A DNA stretch of 24,209 bases from the IMG/VR virus record IMGVR_UViG_3300043427_001060, positions 1-24,209 of that record, one strand, 5' to 3'. The notes under the pieces were generated by a model. It did no database searches and was not told the origin of the DNA. It saw nothing but the letters and a program-made list of their open reading frames with translations. The stretch comes from a virus. Both the position numbers and the translations under genes were made by a program. This document shows positions 7,245 to 14,790 of the stretch, in pieces. Numbering within the stretch: position 1 is the first letter of the stretch; each line of letters starts with the position of its first letter.

Positions 7245-7891
7245 ACTCTGCTGCCCTCAACAGCTTTGCGATCAACGGGGCACCCGTCGATGCGGTCGTC
7301 CGCTCGGCGGTCCTCGCCAATGTTGTTGCCCAGATCACAGCGCACCCGCGCGTCTGGGCTCGGGGGCTGCTTGATCAGGCGTTTGAGGTTGCAGCCTCGA
7401 CGTCTTTTGCCGGTAAGGTATTCCGGCGCTCACTGGTCAGTGTTGCCAACGAAGCGTCGCTGTTCTTCGGCATCAAGAACTACACGACTCAGCCGACGGC
7501 GTACACCGTTCGTGCTGACATCGTGGCAGGTGGCGAAGCGGTAGAGCGAGAGTTAATTAGCAACCCCCTGACATGGGCGAACTCGCTGCTTGTGACGGTG
7601 TCGGGCAGTGTCGTGGCGAGATCACCCGTCAGCGCCGCACCTCAAGCAAGCATAGTTGCCAACGACTCGACGCGCATTGCGGTGTACGCGCCAGTTGCAT
7701 TTGGAGCGCAGGCGGCTGTCGCGGTGGGCGGGTATTCCTTTGCGAACGTGCGCGACACGACTAATTTGGTTGTGCGGGCGCTGGTCAACGTCGATCCTGA
7801 CATCGCACGCCAGATTCCGTACGACGAAGATACGGTTGACGAACGTACAATCATCGTTGGGCGAGAGGATCGCCTCCTCTATGTGAGCTGA
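7241..7891 (+). CDS. Virion structural protein of unknown type
   Basis: I do not recognise this family with certainty. I place the start at GTG 7241, which forms GTGA with the stop of the previous gene (7242-7244); an upstream in-frame TTG at 7223 would overlap that gene by 22 bases. The product is about 216 residues, beta-rich, with many Val/Ala/Ser. The last 25 residues ('IPYDEDTVDERTIIVGREDRLLYV') match a motif often found at the C-terminus of small phage structural proteins encoded next to fibre genes (DERT-x-V-x-x-EDR-x-x-x-V). It is sandwiched between two probable fibre-base proteins, so it is likely part of the tail-fibre attachment. Confidence 0.6.
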   Translation: MNSAALNSFAINGAPVDAVVRSAVLANVVAQITAHPRVWARGLLDQAFEVAASTSFAGKVFRRSLVSVANEASLFFGIKNYTTQPTAYTVRADIVAGGEAVERELISNPLTWANSLLVTVSGSVVARSPVSAAPQASIVANDSTRIAVYAPVAFGAQAAVAVGGYSFANVRDTTNLVVRALVNVDPDIARQIPYDEDTVDERTIIVGREDRLLYVS

Positions 7892-7893
7892 CC

Positions 7894-8184
7894 ATGGCAA
7901 TTCTTGGAACATTCACGCAGCAGCCCAACGAAGTCTTGGACTACGACATCGACTTTTCGCAGTGGCTGCCCGAGGCGGACATTGTCGATTCCGTGGTGCT
8001 AACCGTTGCGCCCAGCATGCCTACACCGCCTTCGTACGCCATTGCTCCGAACTCGGAGCGCGTCAAGGTGTGGGTGTACGCCGGAGGCACCAACGGCCAG
8101 ACCTACAAATTTACTGTGCGGGCAACGACTAACGACTTGCGGGTCAAGGAAGCCGAGTTCCGCGTTCGCATTAAGGAAGTGTGA
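7894..8184 (+). CDS. Fibre-tail adaptor-like small protein
   Basis: A 96-residue protein resembling a family annotated as phage fibre-tail adaptor. Its pattern is W/F..QP.EVLDYDIDFSQWL, a Pro-rich middle, 'VKVWVYAGGTNGQTYKFTVRATT' and 'EAEFRVRIKEV' at the end, consistent with a single beta-sandwich (immunoglobulin-like) domain. No strong ribosome site precedes the ATG, which follows the previous TGA by two bases, so reinitiation is likely. The stop overlaps the fibre start (ATG 8184). Location directly before the fibre gene agrees with a role linking the fibre to the tail. Confidence 0.7.
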   Translation: MAILGTFTQQPNEVLDYDIDFSQWLPEADIVDSVVLTVAPSMPTPPSYAIAPNSERVKVWVYAGGTNGQTYKFTVRATTNDLRVKEAEFRVRIKEV

Positions 8185-10301
8185 TGGCAAACAAGCAACT
8201 TTTTGTCAACAACTTCGAGTCCACGTTCATTGCGAACGTCAAGAGCGCCGCCGAAACCGGCACGCCTGCCACGGAGCTCGACTACGGCATTCTGCGCCTG
8301 AACACGGGTGCGGCAGCGTACCTGACCAACCCGACTGCTGGCGACTACTACCTGCTGACGGCGTACAAGCGGTCGGGCTCGGTGGAGTCCAACGTCGAGA
8401 TTCTGAAGGTCACGGCGATTGACAACTCGATCATCAACGAGTGCCGCATTACCGTGCTGCGGGCGCAGGAAGGCACGTCCGCGCAAGCGTACGTCCCGGG
8501 CGACTACATCAGTCTGCGTTTCACCAAGGGCGGGGCGGATAACTTCGTGCAGCAAGCCGACATCGGCGCGGCAGTGCAGGCGTACGACGGCGACCTCGCG
8601 GCCATTGCGGCGCTCTCGACCAACGGCATTCCGAAGAGAACGGCAGCCAATACGTGGGCGATTGCGACGGCGGGCACCGACTACCTGTCCCCCGCTGACA
8701 TCGGCACTGCCGTGCAGGCGTACGACGGCGATCTGGCCTCTATCGCAGGTATCGCCGCTACCGACGGCATTCTGAAGAAGACGGCGGCTAACACGTGGTC
8801 GATGGCGACTGCGGGTACCGACTATATTGCACCCCCGACCGGCACGGCGCTGCTGAAGGCCAACAACGGCGGCGCACTGGCGAACGCCGTGGCCGGCACT
8901 GACTATGTCGTGCCTTCGGCGCTGACGAGCTACGCCCCGCTGGCTTCCCCGGCGTTGAGCGGCACCCCCACTGCACCTACGGCAGCGGCGGACACGAACA
9001 CCACTCAAGTTGCTACCACCGCCTATGTTGTCGGTCAGGCCAGCAGCGCAAGCCCCGCCATGAACGGCTCGGCAACGGTAGGCACCTCGCTGCGTTATGC
9101 GCGGGCCGACCACGTCCACCCAACCGACACCAGCCGCGCACCGCTGGCCTCCCCGACGTTCACCGGCACCCCCGCAGCGCCGACCGCAGCGACTAACACC
9201 AACACGACGCAGCTCGCCACGACAGCGTTTGTGCTCGGGCAGGGTAACAGCACTGCGGGCACCATTGCCATGAACGGCACGCAGGCGGCGGGCTCGTCCA
9301 ACCTGTACGCCCGGGCCGACCACGTCCACCCGACAGACACGAGCCGCGCTCCGCTGGCCTCGCCGACCTTCACCGGCACCCCGGCGGCACCGACGGCAGC
9401 GGTAGACACCAACACCACGCAGCTCGCCACGACCGCTTATGTGGTGGGGCAGGGCTACCTGAAGTCTGCGACCGCATCGAGCACCTACGCCCCGCTGGCA
9501 TCTCCGGCCCTGACCGGCACCCCGACTGCGCCGACGGCGGCGGTGGACACCAACACCACGCAGGTCGCAACGACGGCGTATGTCGTGGGACAGGGCTACC
9601 TCAAGTCGGCCACGGCAGCCAGCACCTACCTTGCGCTGACCGGCGGCACGCTGACCGGCAGCCTGACCTTCAGCGGGGCAAGCCGCCGCATCATCGGCGA
9701 CTTCAACAACGCCACGCAGACCAACCGCACGCTCTTTCAGGGCAGCGTAACTAACGGGAACACGCAAGTTGGCGCCATCCCGAACGGCACCTCTACGCAG
9801 GCTGCCTACGTCGTACATAACAACTCCGACCCGACCAACACATCGACGGCTGCGCTGAGCATCAACTCAACCGAGGCGACGATCAGTTCCGCCATCAACG
9901 GATCGGGAACCTACCTTCCGCTGATTGCCCAGACCGGCGGCGCAAACAGGTTGACGTTCGGTGCTTTGGGCGGCGCTGATCTTGCCACTGGCCTGCGCGA
10001 AGCCCGCGTGGCAATGGGCGCAAACGACATCGACGTGCGCTCCGGCAACTACTTCACCAAGACCATCAGCGGCGCTACGACCCTGACTGTCAGCAACGTC
10101 CCGGCAGCGGGCACGGCAGCGAGCTTCATCCTCGACCTGACCAACGGTGGCAGCGCCGCGATCACTTGGTTCTCTGGCGTGAAGTGGGCGGGCGGTACTG
10201 CGCCGACGCTGACTTCGGCTGGCCGTGACGTGCTGGGCTTCTTCACGCACGACGGCGGCACGACGTGGACGGGTCTCCTGCTGGGCAAGGACGTTAAGTA
10301 A
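8184..10301 (+). CDS. Tail fibre protein with tandem repeats
   Basis: A 705-residue fibre, probably trimeric, likely involved in host recognition. The start is ATG 8184, with AAGGAAG seven bases upstream, rather than the in-frame GTG at 8181. Residues 1-115 form an anchor-like N-terminal domain. Then come two copies of 'ADIGxAVQAYDGDLAxIA' plus 'RTAANTW...ATAGTDY', four copies of a 'PLASPxxxGTPxAPTAAxxTNTTQxATTAxVxGQ' unit (DNA 8931-9606), and two 'YARADHVHPTDTSR' blocks (HxH at 9111-9119 and 9321-9329), a motif often found in fibre shafts. The last 120 residues, ending 'FFTHDGGTTWTGLLLG', form a compact beta tip. The next gene starts on the last base of the stop (TAATG). Confidence 0.88.
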   Translation: MANKQLFVNNFESTFIANVKSAAETGTPATELDYGILRLNTGAAAYLTNPTAGDYYLLTAYKRSGSVESNVEILKVTAIDNSIINECRITVLRAQEGTSAQAYVPGDYISLRFTKGGADNFVQQADIGAAVQAYDGDLAAIAALSTNGIPKRTAANTWAIATAGTDYLSPADIGTAVQAYDGDLASIAGIAATDGILKKTAANTWSMATAGTDYIAPPTGTALLKANNGGALANAVAGTDYVVPSALTSYAPLASPALSGTPTAPTAAADTNTTQVATTAYVVGQASSASPAMNGSATVGTSLRYARADHVHPTDTSRAPLASPTFTGTPAAPTAATNTNTTQLATTAFVLGQGNSTAGTIAMNGTQAAGSSNLYARADHVHPTDTSRAPLASPTFTGTPAAPTAAVDTNTTQLATTAYVVGQGYLKSATASSTYAPLASPALTGTPTAPTAAVDTNTTQVATTAYVVGQGYLKSATAASTYLALTGGTLTGSLTFSGASRRIIGDFNNATQTNRTLFQGSVTNGNTQVGAIPNGTSTQAAYVVHNNSDPTNTSTAALSINSTEATISSAINGSGTYLPLIAQTGGANRLTFGALGGADLATGLREARVAMGANDIDVRSGNYFTKTISGATTLTVSNVPAAGTAASFILDLTNGGSAAITWFSGVKWAGGTAPTLTSAGRDVLGFFTHDGGTTWTGLLLGKDVK
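8931..9606 (+). repeat. Tandem repeat block in the fibre gene
   Basis: Four in-frame copies of a roughly 38-residue unit (PLASP...GTP.APTAA...TTQ.ATTA.V.GQ) begin near 8931, 9137, 9347 and 9484. Between copies 1-2 and 2-3 lie insertions with the block 'RADHVHPTDTSR' (9103 and 9313 onward), nearly identical in DNA. Such direct repeats allow the shaft to change length by recombination. Confidence 0.85.
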
Positions 10302-12316
10302 TGTCGGCTAAGAACATCGTGATGGCTGCGGCGGGTAACTCCGCCGCCATCCAGTACGTCGGCGGCTACGCGGCTGGCTTTGCTGGCAGCACCACGGGTC
10401 AGTCTGTCTCTCTGACCTCGCTTACCGGCGGGATCGCCTCGGCCCCGGCGGCAGACGATCTGGTGATCGTGTACTACGGCGTGTCCACGCTTAGTGCGGA
10501 TATTGCGATTGGCGTTGACACCGCCGGGTACACCGAGGTCGCTGAACTGTTCCAAACCGACCTAAGCGCCGCGAACCTGTCGGTCAGCTACAAGGTCATG
10601 GGCAGCACGCCAGACACCACCGTCACGGTGTCGTCGTCTAACCAAATTACCTACCACCGCGCAGTCGCAATCCAAGTGTGGCGCGGCGTGGACAAAATTC
10701 TGCCGCTGGATGTGGCCCGCACGACGGCCACTGGTGCCAACTCAATTCTGTGCAACCCACCGTCAATCACGCCATCGACGGCGGGGTCTGTCATTGTTGC
10801 AGGAGGTGTTGGCGCGGCAGGATCAACGAACAACATTGTGTTCTCAAGCTCAGACCTGTCCAGCTTCTTAACTGCCGGGTCTGCTATAGGCAGCGCCTAC
10901 AACGCAAACATCGGCCTTGGCTACAAGACGTGGACGAGCGGCGCGTTTGACCCTGCTGCGTTCACCATCAACACATCGGACAACACAGGTTGGTCGTGGG
11001 CCGCCGTTACCTTGGCGCTGCGCCCGAACCAGAACCAACCCGGCCCGCTGCTGATCTCGCAAGCCAGCACGCAGAACACTTCCAGCGGCACAACGCTGGT
11101 CATCAACAAGCCGACCGGCACCCGCGAAGGCGACCTGATGGTTGCCATCATGGGTTACGGCGCCAACAGCCAAGGAACTTGGACGGGCGCCACCGGCTGG
11201 ACGGAGGTAGCCGACCTCAACGAAGGCAGCGGGCACCGGGTTGCCTACAAAGTTGCGGGGGCATCAGAGGGCGCAAGTTACACGTTCACCTGCACCAACA
11301 GCGACCTTCTTGGCGGCACCATCCTGACGTACCGTAACGCGGCATACGACACCATCGGGTCGTTCAGCGCCCTTGCTACTGGTGGTTCGGCCATTACGGT
11401 GCCAGCGGTCACACCGACCGCCAACTACTCTGAGATCGTGCTGTCGCTGATGGATCAGGGGGCGTCAGCTACTTGGCCCGATCAGACAGGGTTTTCGCAA
11501 CTGGCCGTAAACGCTGATGCAAACGCCCCGTCGTGGCGCATCTTTGGCAAGAACGCGCTATCGGATGCCAACGTCAGTTCTGGGGCGGTTGCGACCGATT
11601 CAAGCGCCACCTTGGGCGAAACGTCTGGCATTCAGTTGTCGATCAAGCCCGCTGCTTCGTACACCAAGTACGCGCAATACATTGCCAGCACAAGCGCCAC
11701 GGGAAATGCGGCCGCTAGTCTTGCAGTAAATACCCCTGCGTGCGTACCCGGAAACCTTCTGTTGTTTGTCGTGACCGTCGGAATTTCTACCGCCACCAGC
11801 CTCACGGTATCCACTCCCAGCGGCTGGACGCTGCTTGCGGGAAACAGCACAGACACGACCGCGTATCAGCCGGGAATGTATGTGTTCTATCGCGTGGTGG
11901 ATGGTAGCGAGGCTGCGTCTTACACGGCCACACCAAGCAGCACAGCGGCCATGTGCGGTTCGATTGTTTCGCTTGCCGGGGTTGACGTTTCAACTCTGAC
12001 CGCAGGCACTACGGGCACGGGCTCGGCCACGACCAGCATCACGGCAACCGGGGTGACGGCTACAGCAAACGGCATCTTGCTGTACTTGGGCTGTCAGGCA
12101 AACAGCAACCAAGGCCCGGTGACGTTCACGCCGCCTTCCGGCATGACTGAGGCGGTGGATGTGGCGCAAGACGGCGCAAGCATCGACTCAACGCTCGAAA
12201 TTGCCTACCAAGAAGGCTTGACCGCAGGTGCGACCGGCAACAAGACAGCAACTGCCAGCGCCAACGCCGGTACTAACCGCTACCGCGCCATCCTCGTCAC
12301 CGTCGGCGCACTGTAA
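10301..12316 (+). CDS. Tail fibre or receptor-binding protein of three related beta domains
   Basis: A 671-residue protein built of three diverged copies of a roughly 210-residue unit: about residues 14-242, 250-448 and 455-671. Each copy has a (D/N)-L-(V/M/L)-(V/L) strand after an 'xGD/PAD/PGN' turn, a 'GWT/GYT-E/L-(V/L)-A' motif, a 'YKV/YRV-xx(G/A)SE/T' strand ('SYKVMGST', 'AYKVAGASEG', 'FYRVVDGSEA'), then a strand leading to an 'xxRG/RN/AGVD' loop. The protein is Thr/Ser/Ala/Gly-rich, with no catalytic motif seen. It follows the fibre gene with one base of overlap and precedes a fibre-assembly-like gene, so it is probably part of the adsorption apparatus, possibly binding surface polysaccharide. 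That binding role is inference from fold style only. Confidence 0.75.
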   Translation: MSAKNIVMAAAGNSAAIQYVGGYAAGFAGSTTGQSVSLTSLTGGIASAPAADDLVIVYYGVSTLSADIAIGVDTAGYTEVAELFQTDLSAANLSVSYKVMGSTPDTTVTVSSSNQITYHRAVAIQVWRGVDKILPLDVARTTATGANSILCNPPSITPSTAGSVIVAGGVGAAGSTNNIVFSSSDLSSFLTAGSAIGSAYNANIGLGYKTWTSGAFDPAAFTINTSDNTGWSWAAVTLALRPNQNQPGPLLISQASTQNTSSGTTLVINKPTGTREGDLMVAIMGYGANSQGTWTGATGWTEVADLNEGSGHRVAYKVAGASEGASYTFTCTNSDLLGGTILTYRNAAYDTIGSFSALATGGSAITVPAVTPTANYSEIVLSLMDQGASATWPDQTGFSQLAVNADANAPSWRIFGKNALSDANVSSGAVATDSSATLGETSGIQLSIKPAASYTKYAQYIASTSATGNAAASLAVNTPACVPGNLLLFVVTVGISTATSLTVSTPSGWTLLAGNSTDTTAYQPGMYVFYRVVDGSEAASYTATPSSTAAMCGSIVSLAGVDVSTLTAGTTGTGSATTSITATGVTATANGILLYLGCQANSNQGPVTFTPPSGMTEAVDVAQDGASIDSTLEIAYQEGLTAGATGNKTATASANAGTNRYRAILVTVGAL

Positions 12317-12325
12317 GGAAGAACC

Positions 12326-12880
12326 ATGTACGCAAAAGTCAACGGCCAACAACTCGTTCAGTACCCGTATAACCTGAATCTGCTGAAGGCGGAATACCCG
12401 GACACCAGCTTCCCGGCCAGCATGACGGATGATCAGTTGACTGAGTTCGACATCGTCCGCGTCGTGGTTACCAGTCAGCCCTCTCACGATCCGCTGACTC
12501 AGTCGGTCGATCAGGCGCAGCCTGCGTTTGTGGCCGAGCGGGACCGCTGGGAGCAGCAGTGGACGGTGCGCGCCGCCACGGCAGAGGAGATCGCCTCCCG
12601 CAAGCAAGCTCTGCAAAACGACGTTGTGCGTCAAACCCAGCAGCGCCTCGACGACTTTGCCCGCACCCGCAATTACGACGGCATCCTGTCAGCCTGCACC
12701 TATGCCACCAGCACGGTGCCCAAGTTCCAAGCCGAAGGCCAGTATTGCGTCGAGGCCCGGGACGACACGTGGGCGACCCTATACACCTTGCTGGCCGAGG
12801 TTGAGGCCGGTACCCGACCGATTCCGTCGGGTTTTTCCGACATTGAGCCTGAACTGCCTGTACTTGCGTGGCCTGTTTGA
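12326..12880 (+). CDS. Tail fibre assembly (chaperone-like) protein
   Basis: A 184-residue protein of the type that phages encode right after a fibre gene and that helps fold or attach it, or forms a minor virion part. The N-terminal segment ('VQYPYNLNLLKAEYPDTSFP') has the YPY..L....P.TSFP signature of this group, and the Gln/Glu/Arg-rich region at about residues 60-110 ('ERDRWEQQWTVRAATAEEIASRKQALQ') matches the DUF4376-like C-terminal part. AAGGAAG at 12316-12322 precedes the ATG. It ends just before a 34-base gap that opens the lysis genes. The family is heterogeneous, so whether it is a chaperone or a structural protein is open. Confidence 0.75.
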   Translation: MYAKVNGQQLVQYPYNLNLLKAEYPDTSFPASMTDDQLTEFDIVRVVVTSQPSHDPLTQSVDQAQPAFVAERDRWEQQWTVRAATAEEIASRKQALQNDVVRQTQQRLDDFARTRNYDGILSACTYATSTVPKFQAEGQYCVEARDDTWATLYTLLAEVEAGTRPIPSGFSDIEPELPVLAWPV

Positions 12881-12886
12881 GCATAA

Positions 12887-12894
12887 TGTTAGCA
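12887..12894 (+). promoter_or_regulatory. Intergenic TGTTAGCA motif before the lysis genes
   Basis: The same 8-base core found before the portal gene and the 83-residue gene lies in the 34-base gap before the GTG at 12915. A CATAAT (12882-12887) overlaps its first base and could be a -10 element, but no good -35 is visible. Function is unknown; the recurrence at unit boundaries suggests regulation. Confidence 0.3.
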
Positions 12895-12914
12895 AGTAGA
12901 CGGAAAGTGTTGCA

Positions 12915-13169
12915 GTGGGTACCTCTCGTGTTATCAAGATCGGAGACGCTCTCAGCCAGTTGCTGAACGTGGCGTTCTGGCCGCGACATCACGAAACCAC
13001 CGCAAACGAGTCTCTGTCGGGGCGGGCGTACCGCCAAAAGTGGGTCAAGACCCAGAAGTTCTTGGACTGGGTGTTCAGCCCGTGGGAACAAGAGCATTGC
13101 CGCCTCTCTCATGAGGCAGACGTGCGCCGTGCGGCGCAGTTCCTAAACGCAGAGAAAGCTAGGAAATGA
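12915..13169 (+). CDS. Small conserved phage protein at the head of the lysis genes
   Basis: An 84-residue protein starting at GTG 12915 with GGAAAG (12902-12907) seven bases upstream. The pattern 'NESLSGRAYR..W......LDWVF....HC..S...E..R' belongs to a small protein often found next to holin and endolysin genes in phages of proteobacteria, including 'ISARAYR' and 'W..HCR' blocks. There is no transmembrane segment and no signal peptide. Function is unknown; an accessory role in lysis timing is suggested only by company. It overlaps the holin start by ATGA (13166-13169). Confidence 0.7.
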   Translation: MGTSRVIKIGDALSQLLNVAFWPRHHETTANESLSGRAYRQKWVKTQKFLDWVFSPWEQEHCRLSHEADVRRAAQFLNAEKARK

Positions 13170-13438
13170 GCCCGCAAGAGCATGCCGTGAGCACAGTAGA
13201 CACCACCATGGCTGCCGTGGGCAGCAAAGCAACCTACGCAGGCGCGACCACGACGGTCGGGGCGTGGTTCCTCTCCTCCGAGTTTGGCGTCCTGATGGGC
13301 GTTCTGATCGGTATCGTCGGCGTATCCATCCAGTGGTACTACAAGCACAAGCTGACGATGGCCGAGATTCGCTACAAACAAGAACAGAACGAACGCGAAA
13401 AAGAGGCTCACGAGCGCCTGATGGGCCGCCGTCGGTGA
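13166..13438 (+). CDS. Holin (pinholin-like)
   Basis: A 90-residue membrane protein expected to trigger lysis. Residues about 18-37 are moderately hydrophobic and rich in Ala, Gly, Ser and Thr, like a signal-anchor-release first helix; 40-58 form a strong transmembrane segment; 59-90 is a charged tail rich in Lys/Arg/Glu/Gln. That layout matches class II holins and in particular the phage 21 pinholin, which works with a SAR endolysin such as the one in the next gene. AGGA lies before the ATG at 13166. A second Met at residue 15 (13208) could give a shorter form, as holin/antiholin pairs do, but its ribosome site is weak. The endolysin gene starts one base after its stop. Confidence 0.75.
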   Translation: MSPQEHAVSTVDTTMAAVGSKATYAGATTTVGAWFLSSEFGVLMGVLIGIVGVSIQWYYKHKLTMAEIRYKQEQNEREKEAHERLMGRRR

Positions 13439-13439
13439 C

Positions 13440-13901
13440 ATGGGCCTCAACCGGGTCAACATCGCCGCGCTCGCCCTGAGCGCATCGGCTTTGGTGGGCA
13501 TCGTGACCCACGAAGGCTGGAGTGACGTGGCGTATACCCCCGTGCCCGGGGACGTGCCGACCATCGGGTTTGGCACCACCGAGGGGGTGAAGATGGGCGA
13601 CTCCATCACCCCGATCAAAGCCCTTGCCCGCGCCTTGCAAGACGTGCAGAAGTTCGAGGGAGCCCTCAAGCAGTGCGTCGAGGTGCCCTTACATCAGCAC
13701 GAGTACAACTCGTATGTTTCATTGAGTTACAACATCGGCAGCAGCGCCTTCTGCGGCAGCACGCTGGTGCGCAAGCTCAATGCGGGTGACTACGACGGGG
13801 CGTGCAAGGAAATCTTGCGCTGGAACAAGTTCAAGGGGCGCGAGCTGCGCGGCCTCACGATCCGCCGAGAAGCGGAATACCGAACCTGCATAGGACAGTG
13901 A
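13440..13901 (+). CDS. SAR endolysin (lysozyme, GH24-type muramidase)
   Basis: The 153-residue product should cut peptidoglycan between MurNAc and GlcNAc. Residues 8-22 (IAALALSASALVGIV) form a weak, Ala/Ser/Gly-rich N-terminal helix of the signal-anchor-release kind, exported by Sec and released when the membrane is depolarised. The active-site region follows at once: E25 in THEGW, then Y32, D38 and T41 in GDVPTIGFG. The classic Asp expected nine residues after Glu is Pro34, so D38 may serve instead. 'EYNSYVSLSYNIG', 'FCGSTLVRKLN' and 'RGLTIRREAE' are further lysozyme blocks. Cysteines at 79, 105, 122 and 150 could form disulfides that control activity. Confidence 0.88.
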   Translation: MGLNRVNIAALALSASALVGIVTHEGWSDVAYTPVPGDVPTIGFGTTEGVKMGDSITPIKALARALQDVQKFEGALKQCVEVPLHQHEYNSYVSLSYNIGSSAFCGSTLVRKLNAGDYDGACKEILRWNKFKGRELRGLTIRREAEYRTCIGQ

Positions 13902-13903
13902 CC

Positions 13904-14404
13904 ATGTGGTACCTGCTGAACCCCAAAGTCTGGATTGCAGCCGTGCTTGTGGTGGTTCTGGCAGGTACGCACTTCTCGGCCTATCGGTCCGGGCGCAGCC
14001 ACGTATTGGCCGCGTGGAACAAGGAAAAGGCCGAGCTTACGGCCAAGGCGTTCGACGCCGAACGCGCAGCGCGCACCAAGGAACAGGCGCTGGTGGTTCA
14101 GCGCCAACAAGCGGAGAAACGCTATGTTGAAGAAAAGCGCAAAGCGGCTACTGCCGCCCTTGCTAGTCAGTCTGCTCTTGACAGCCTGCGCCACGCCCTC
14201 GACGAGCGTGATCGCGCCATTGCCGCCGCAGATTCCGCCACCTCCGCCCGAGCTAATGGAGGAGCCCGACTTGAGCGTGACTTACTCGGAAGTTGTGCAA
14301 CGGCTCTTACAGAGCTGGGTGCAGAAGCTGACCGACTGGAAGCGAGGATCGTAGGACTCCAGTCGTACGTCAAGCAGGTATGCCTCAAGCAGCAAACCCC
14401 GTAG
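13904..14404 (+). CDS. Rz: Inner-membrane spanin Rz
   Basis: The 166-residue product is the inner-membrane half of the spanin, which fuses inner and outer membranes in the last step of lysis of Gram-negative hosts. Residues about 9-26 (VWIAAVLVVVLAGTHFSA) form one N-terminal transmembrane helix; residues about 35-110 are a Lys/Glu/Ala/Gln-rich coiled coil in the periplasm. The start at ATG 13904 follows the endolysin stop by two bases; the frame is open upstream to 13802, but that extension reads through endolysin sequence and would destroy the N-terminal anchor. The C-terminus overlaps the next gene by 25 bases. The Rz1 gene lies wholly inside it. Confidence 0.85.
   Translation: MWYLLNPKVWIAAVLVVVLAGTHFSAYRSGRSHVLAAWNKEKAELTAKAFDAERAARTKEQALVVQRQQAEKRYVEEKRKAATAALASQSALDSLRHALDERDRAIAAADSATSARANGGARLERDLLGSCATALTELGAEADRLEARIVGLQSYVKQVCLKQQTP
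14124..14354 (+). CDS. Rz1: Outer-membrane spanin lipoprotein Rz1, nested in Rz
   Basis: A 76-residue lipoprotein encoded in another frame entirely inside Rz. It has a basic start (MLKKSAKR), a hydrophobic stretch (9-19), a lipobox ending in Cys22 (LLLTAC), and a proline-rich region (residues 32-42, with PPPPPP), all hallmarks of Rz1. GCGGAG (14111-14116) lies seven bases before the ATG at 14124, which decides the start over the long upstream open frame. It should be anchored in the outer membrane by lipid and bind Rz to span the periplasm. Residues 50-76 are possibly helical. This nested arrangement is well known from lambda. Confidence 0.9.
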   Translation: MLKKSAKRLLPPLLVSLLLTACATPSTSVIAPLPPQIPPPPPELMEEPDLSVTYSEVVQRLLQSWVQKLTDWKRGS

Positions 14405-14790
14405 AGCCAGAGCACGCCGAGCGGTTCGAGCAGTTCTTGCTTCAGTGGCAGGAGAAGCTAAACCTTAAAGATTGGCGGATCAACCTGTCGCCCGTTCGTC
14501 ACAAGGGCGTGATGGCCGTCGTCTACAAAATGGACTTCGAGCAGCGCCAAGCCACCATCCGGCTTGGGTTCGACTTCGGCAGCGATGCCGTCGATGACGT
14601 CTCGCTAGAGGCGACCGCGCTGCACGAGCTACTGCACATCATGTTGTGTGAATTGATGGAGCTGGCCAAAGAAGCCAGCACGCAGGGCGATCCTTTGCGC
14701 AGCGCGGAGCATCGCGTCATTAACACTCTGGAGCGCCTGTTGGTGTTGGAGAAGATAAGTCATGGTGAAACCCGTCCTCAACGAAAGTGA
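14380..14790 (+). CDS. HExxH zinc-metallopeptidase-like protein
   Basis: A 136-residue protein with an ALHELLHIML helix: H82, E83 and H86 form the HExxH zinc-binding and catalytic motif, in a hydrophobic setting typical of gluzincin/SprT-like folds. A third ligand could be E110 or H111 in 'SAEHRVINTLERL' near the C-terminal helix. The N-terminus has 'LNLKDWRINLSP', then a beta-rich segment (40-65), resembling the mini-metalloprotease layout of phage proteins of unknown substrate. The ATG at 14380 lies inside the Rz 3' end with only a weak AGG upstream, and the stop at 14788-14790 overlaps the next gene by 29 bases. Substrate and role are unknown; no signal peptide suggests it acts in the cytoplasm or virion. 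Confidence 0.65.
   Translation: MPQAANPVEPEHAERFEQFLLQWQEKLNLKDWRINLSPVRHKGVMAVVYKMDFEQRQATIRLGFDFGSDAVDDVSLEATALHELLHIMLCELMELAKEASTQGDPLRSAEHRVINTLERLLVLEKISHGETRPQRK

Noticed and set aside
8931-9606. CRISPR-like or regulatory repeats
   Set aside because: Units are in frame, encode a conserved protein repeat and lack uniform spacers.
8184-12316. Diversity-generating retroelement target in the fibre genes
   Set aside because: No reverse transcriptase gene and no template/variable repeat pair biased at adenines is visible in the window.
13802-13903. Upstream extension of the Rz gene
   Set aside because: It reads endolysin sequence in another frame, and would bury the N-terminal transmembrane anchor; ATG 13904 two bases after the endolysin stop is better.
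13935-14123. Longer form of Rz1 beginning far upstream
   Set aside because: The lipobox signal sequence must be at the N-terminus; ATG 14124 has a good ribosome site and starts a proper lipoprotein signal.
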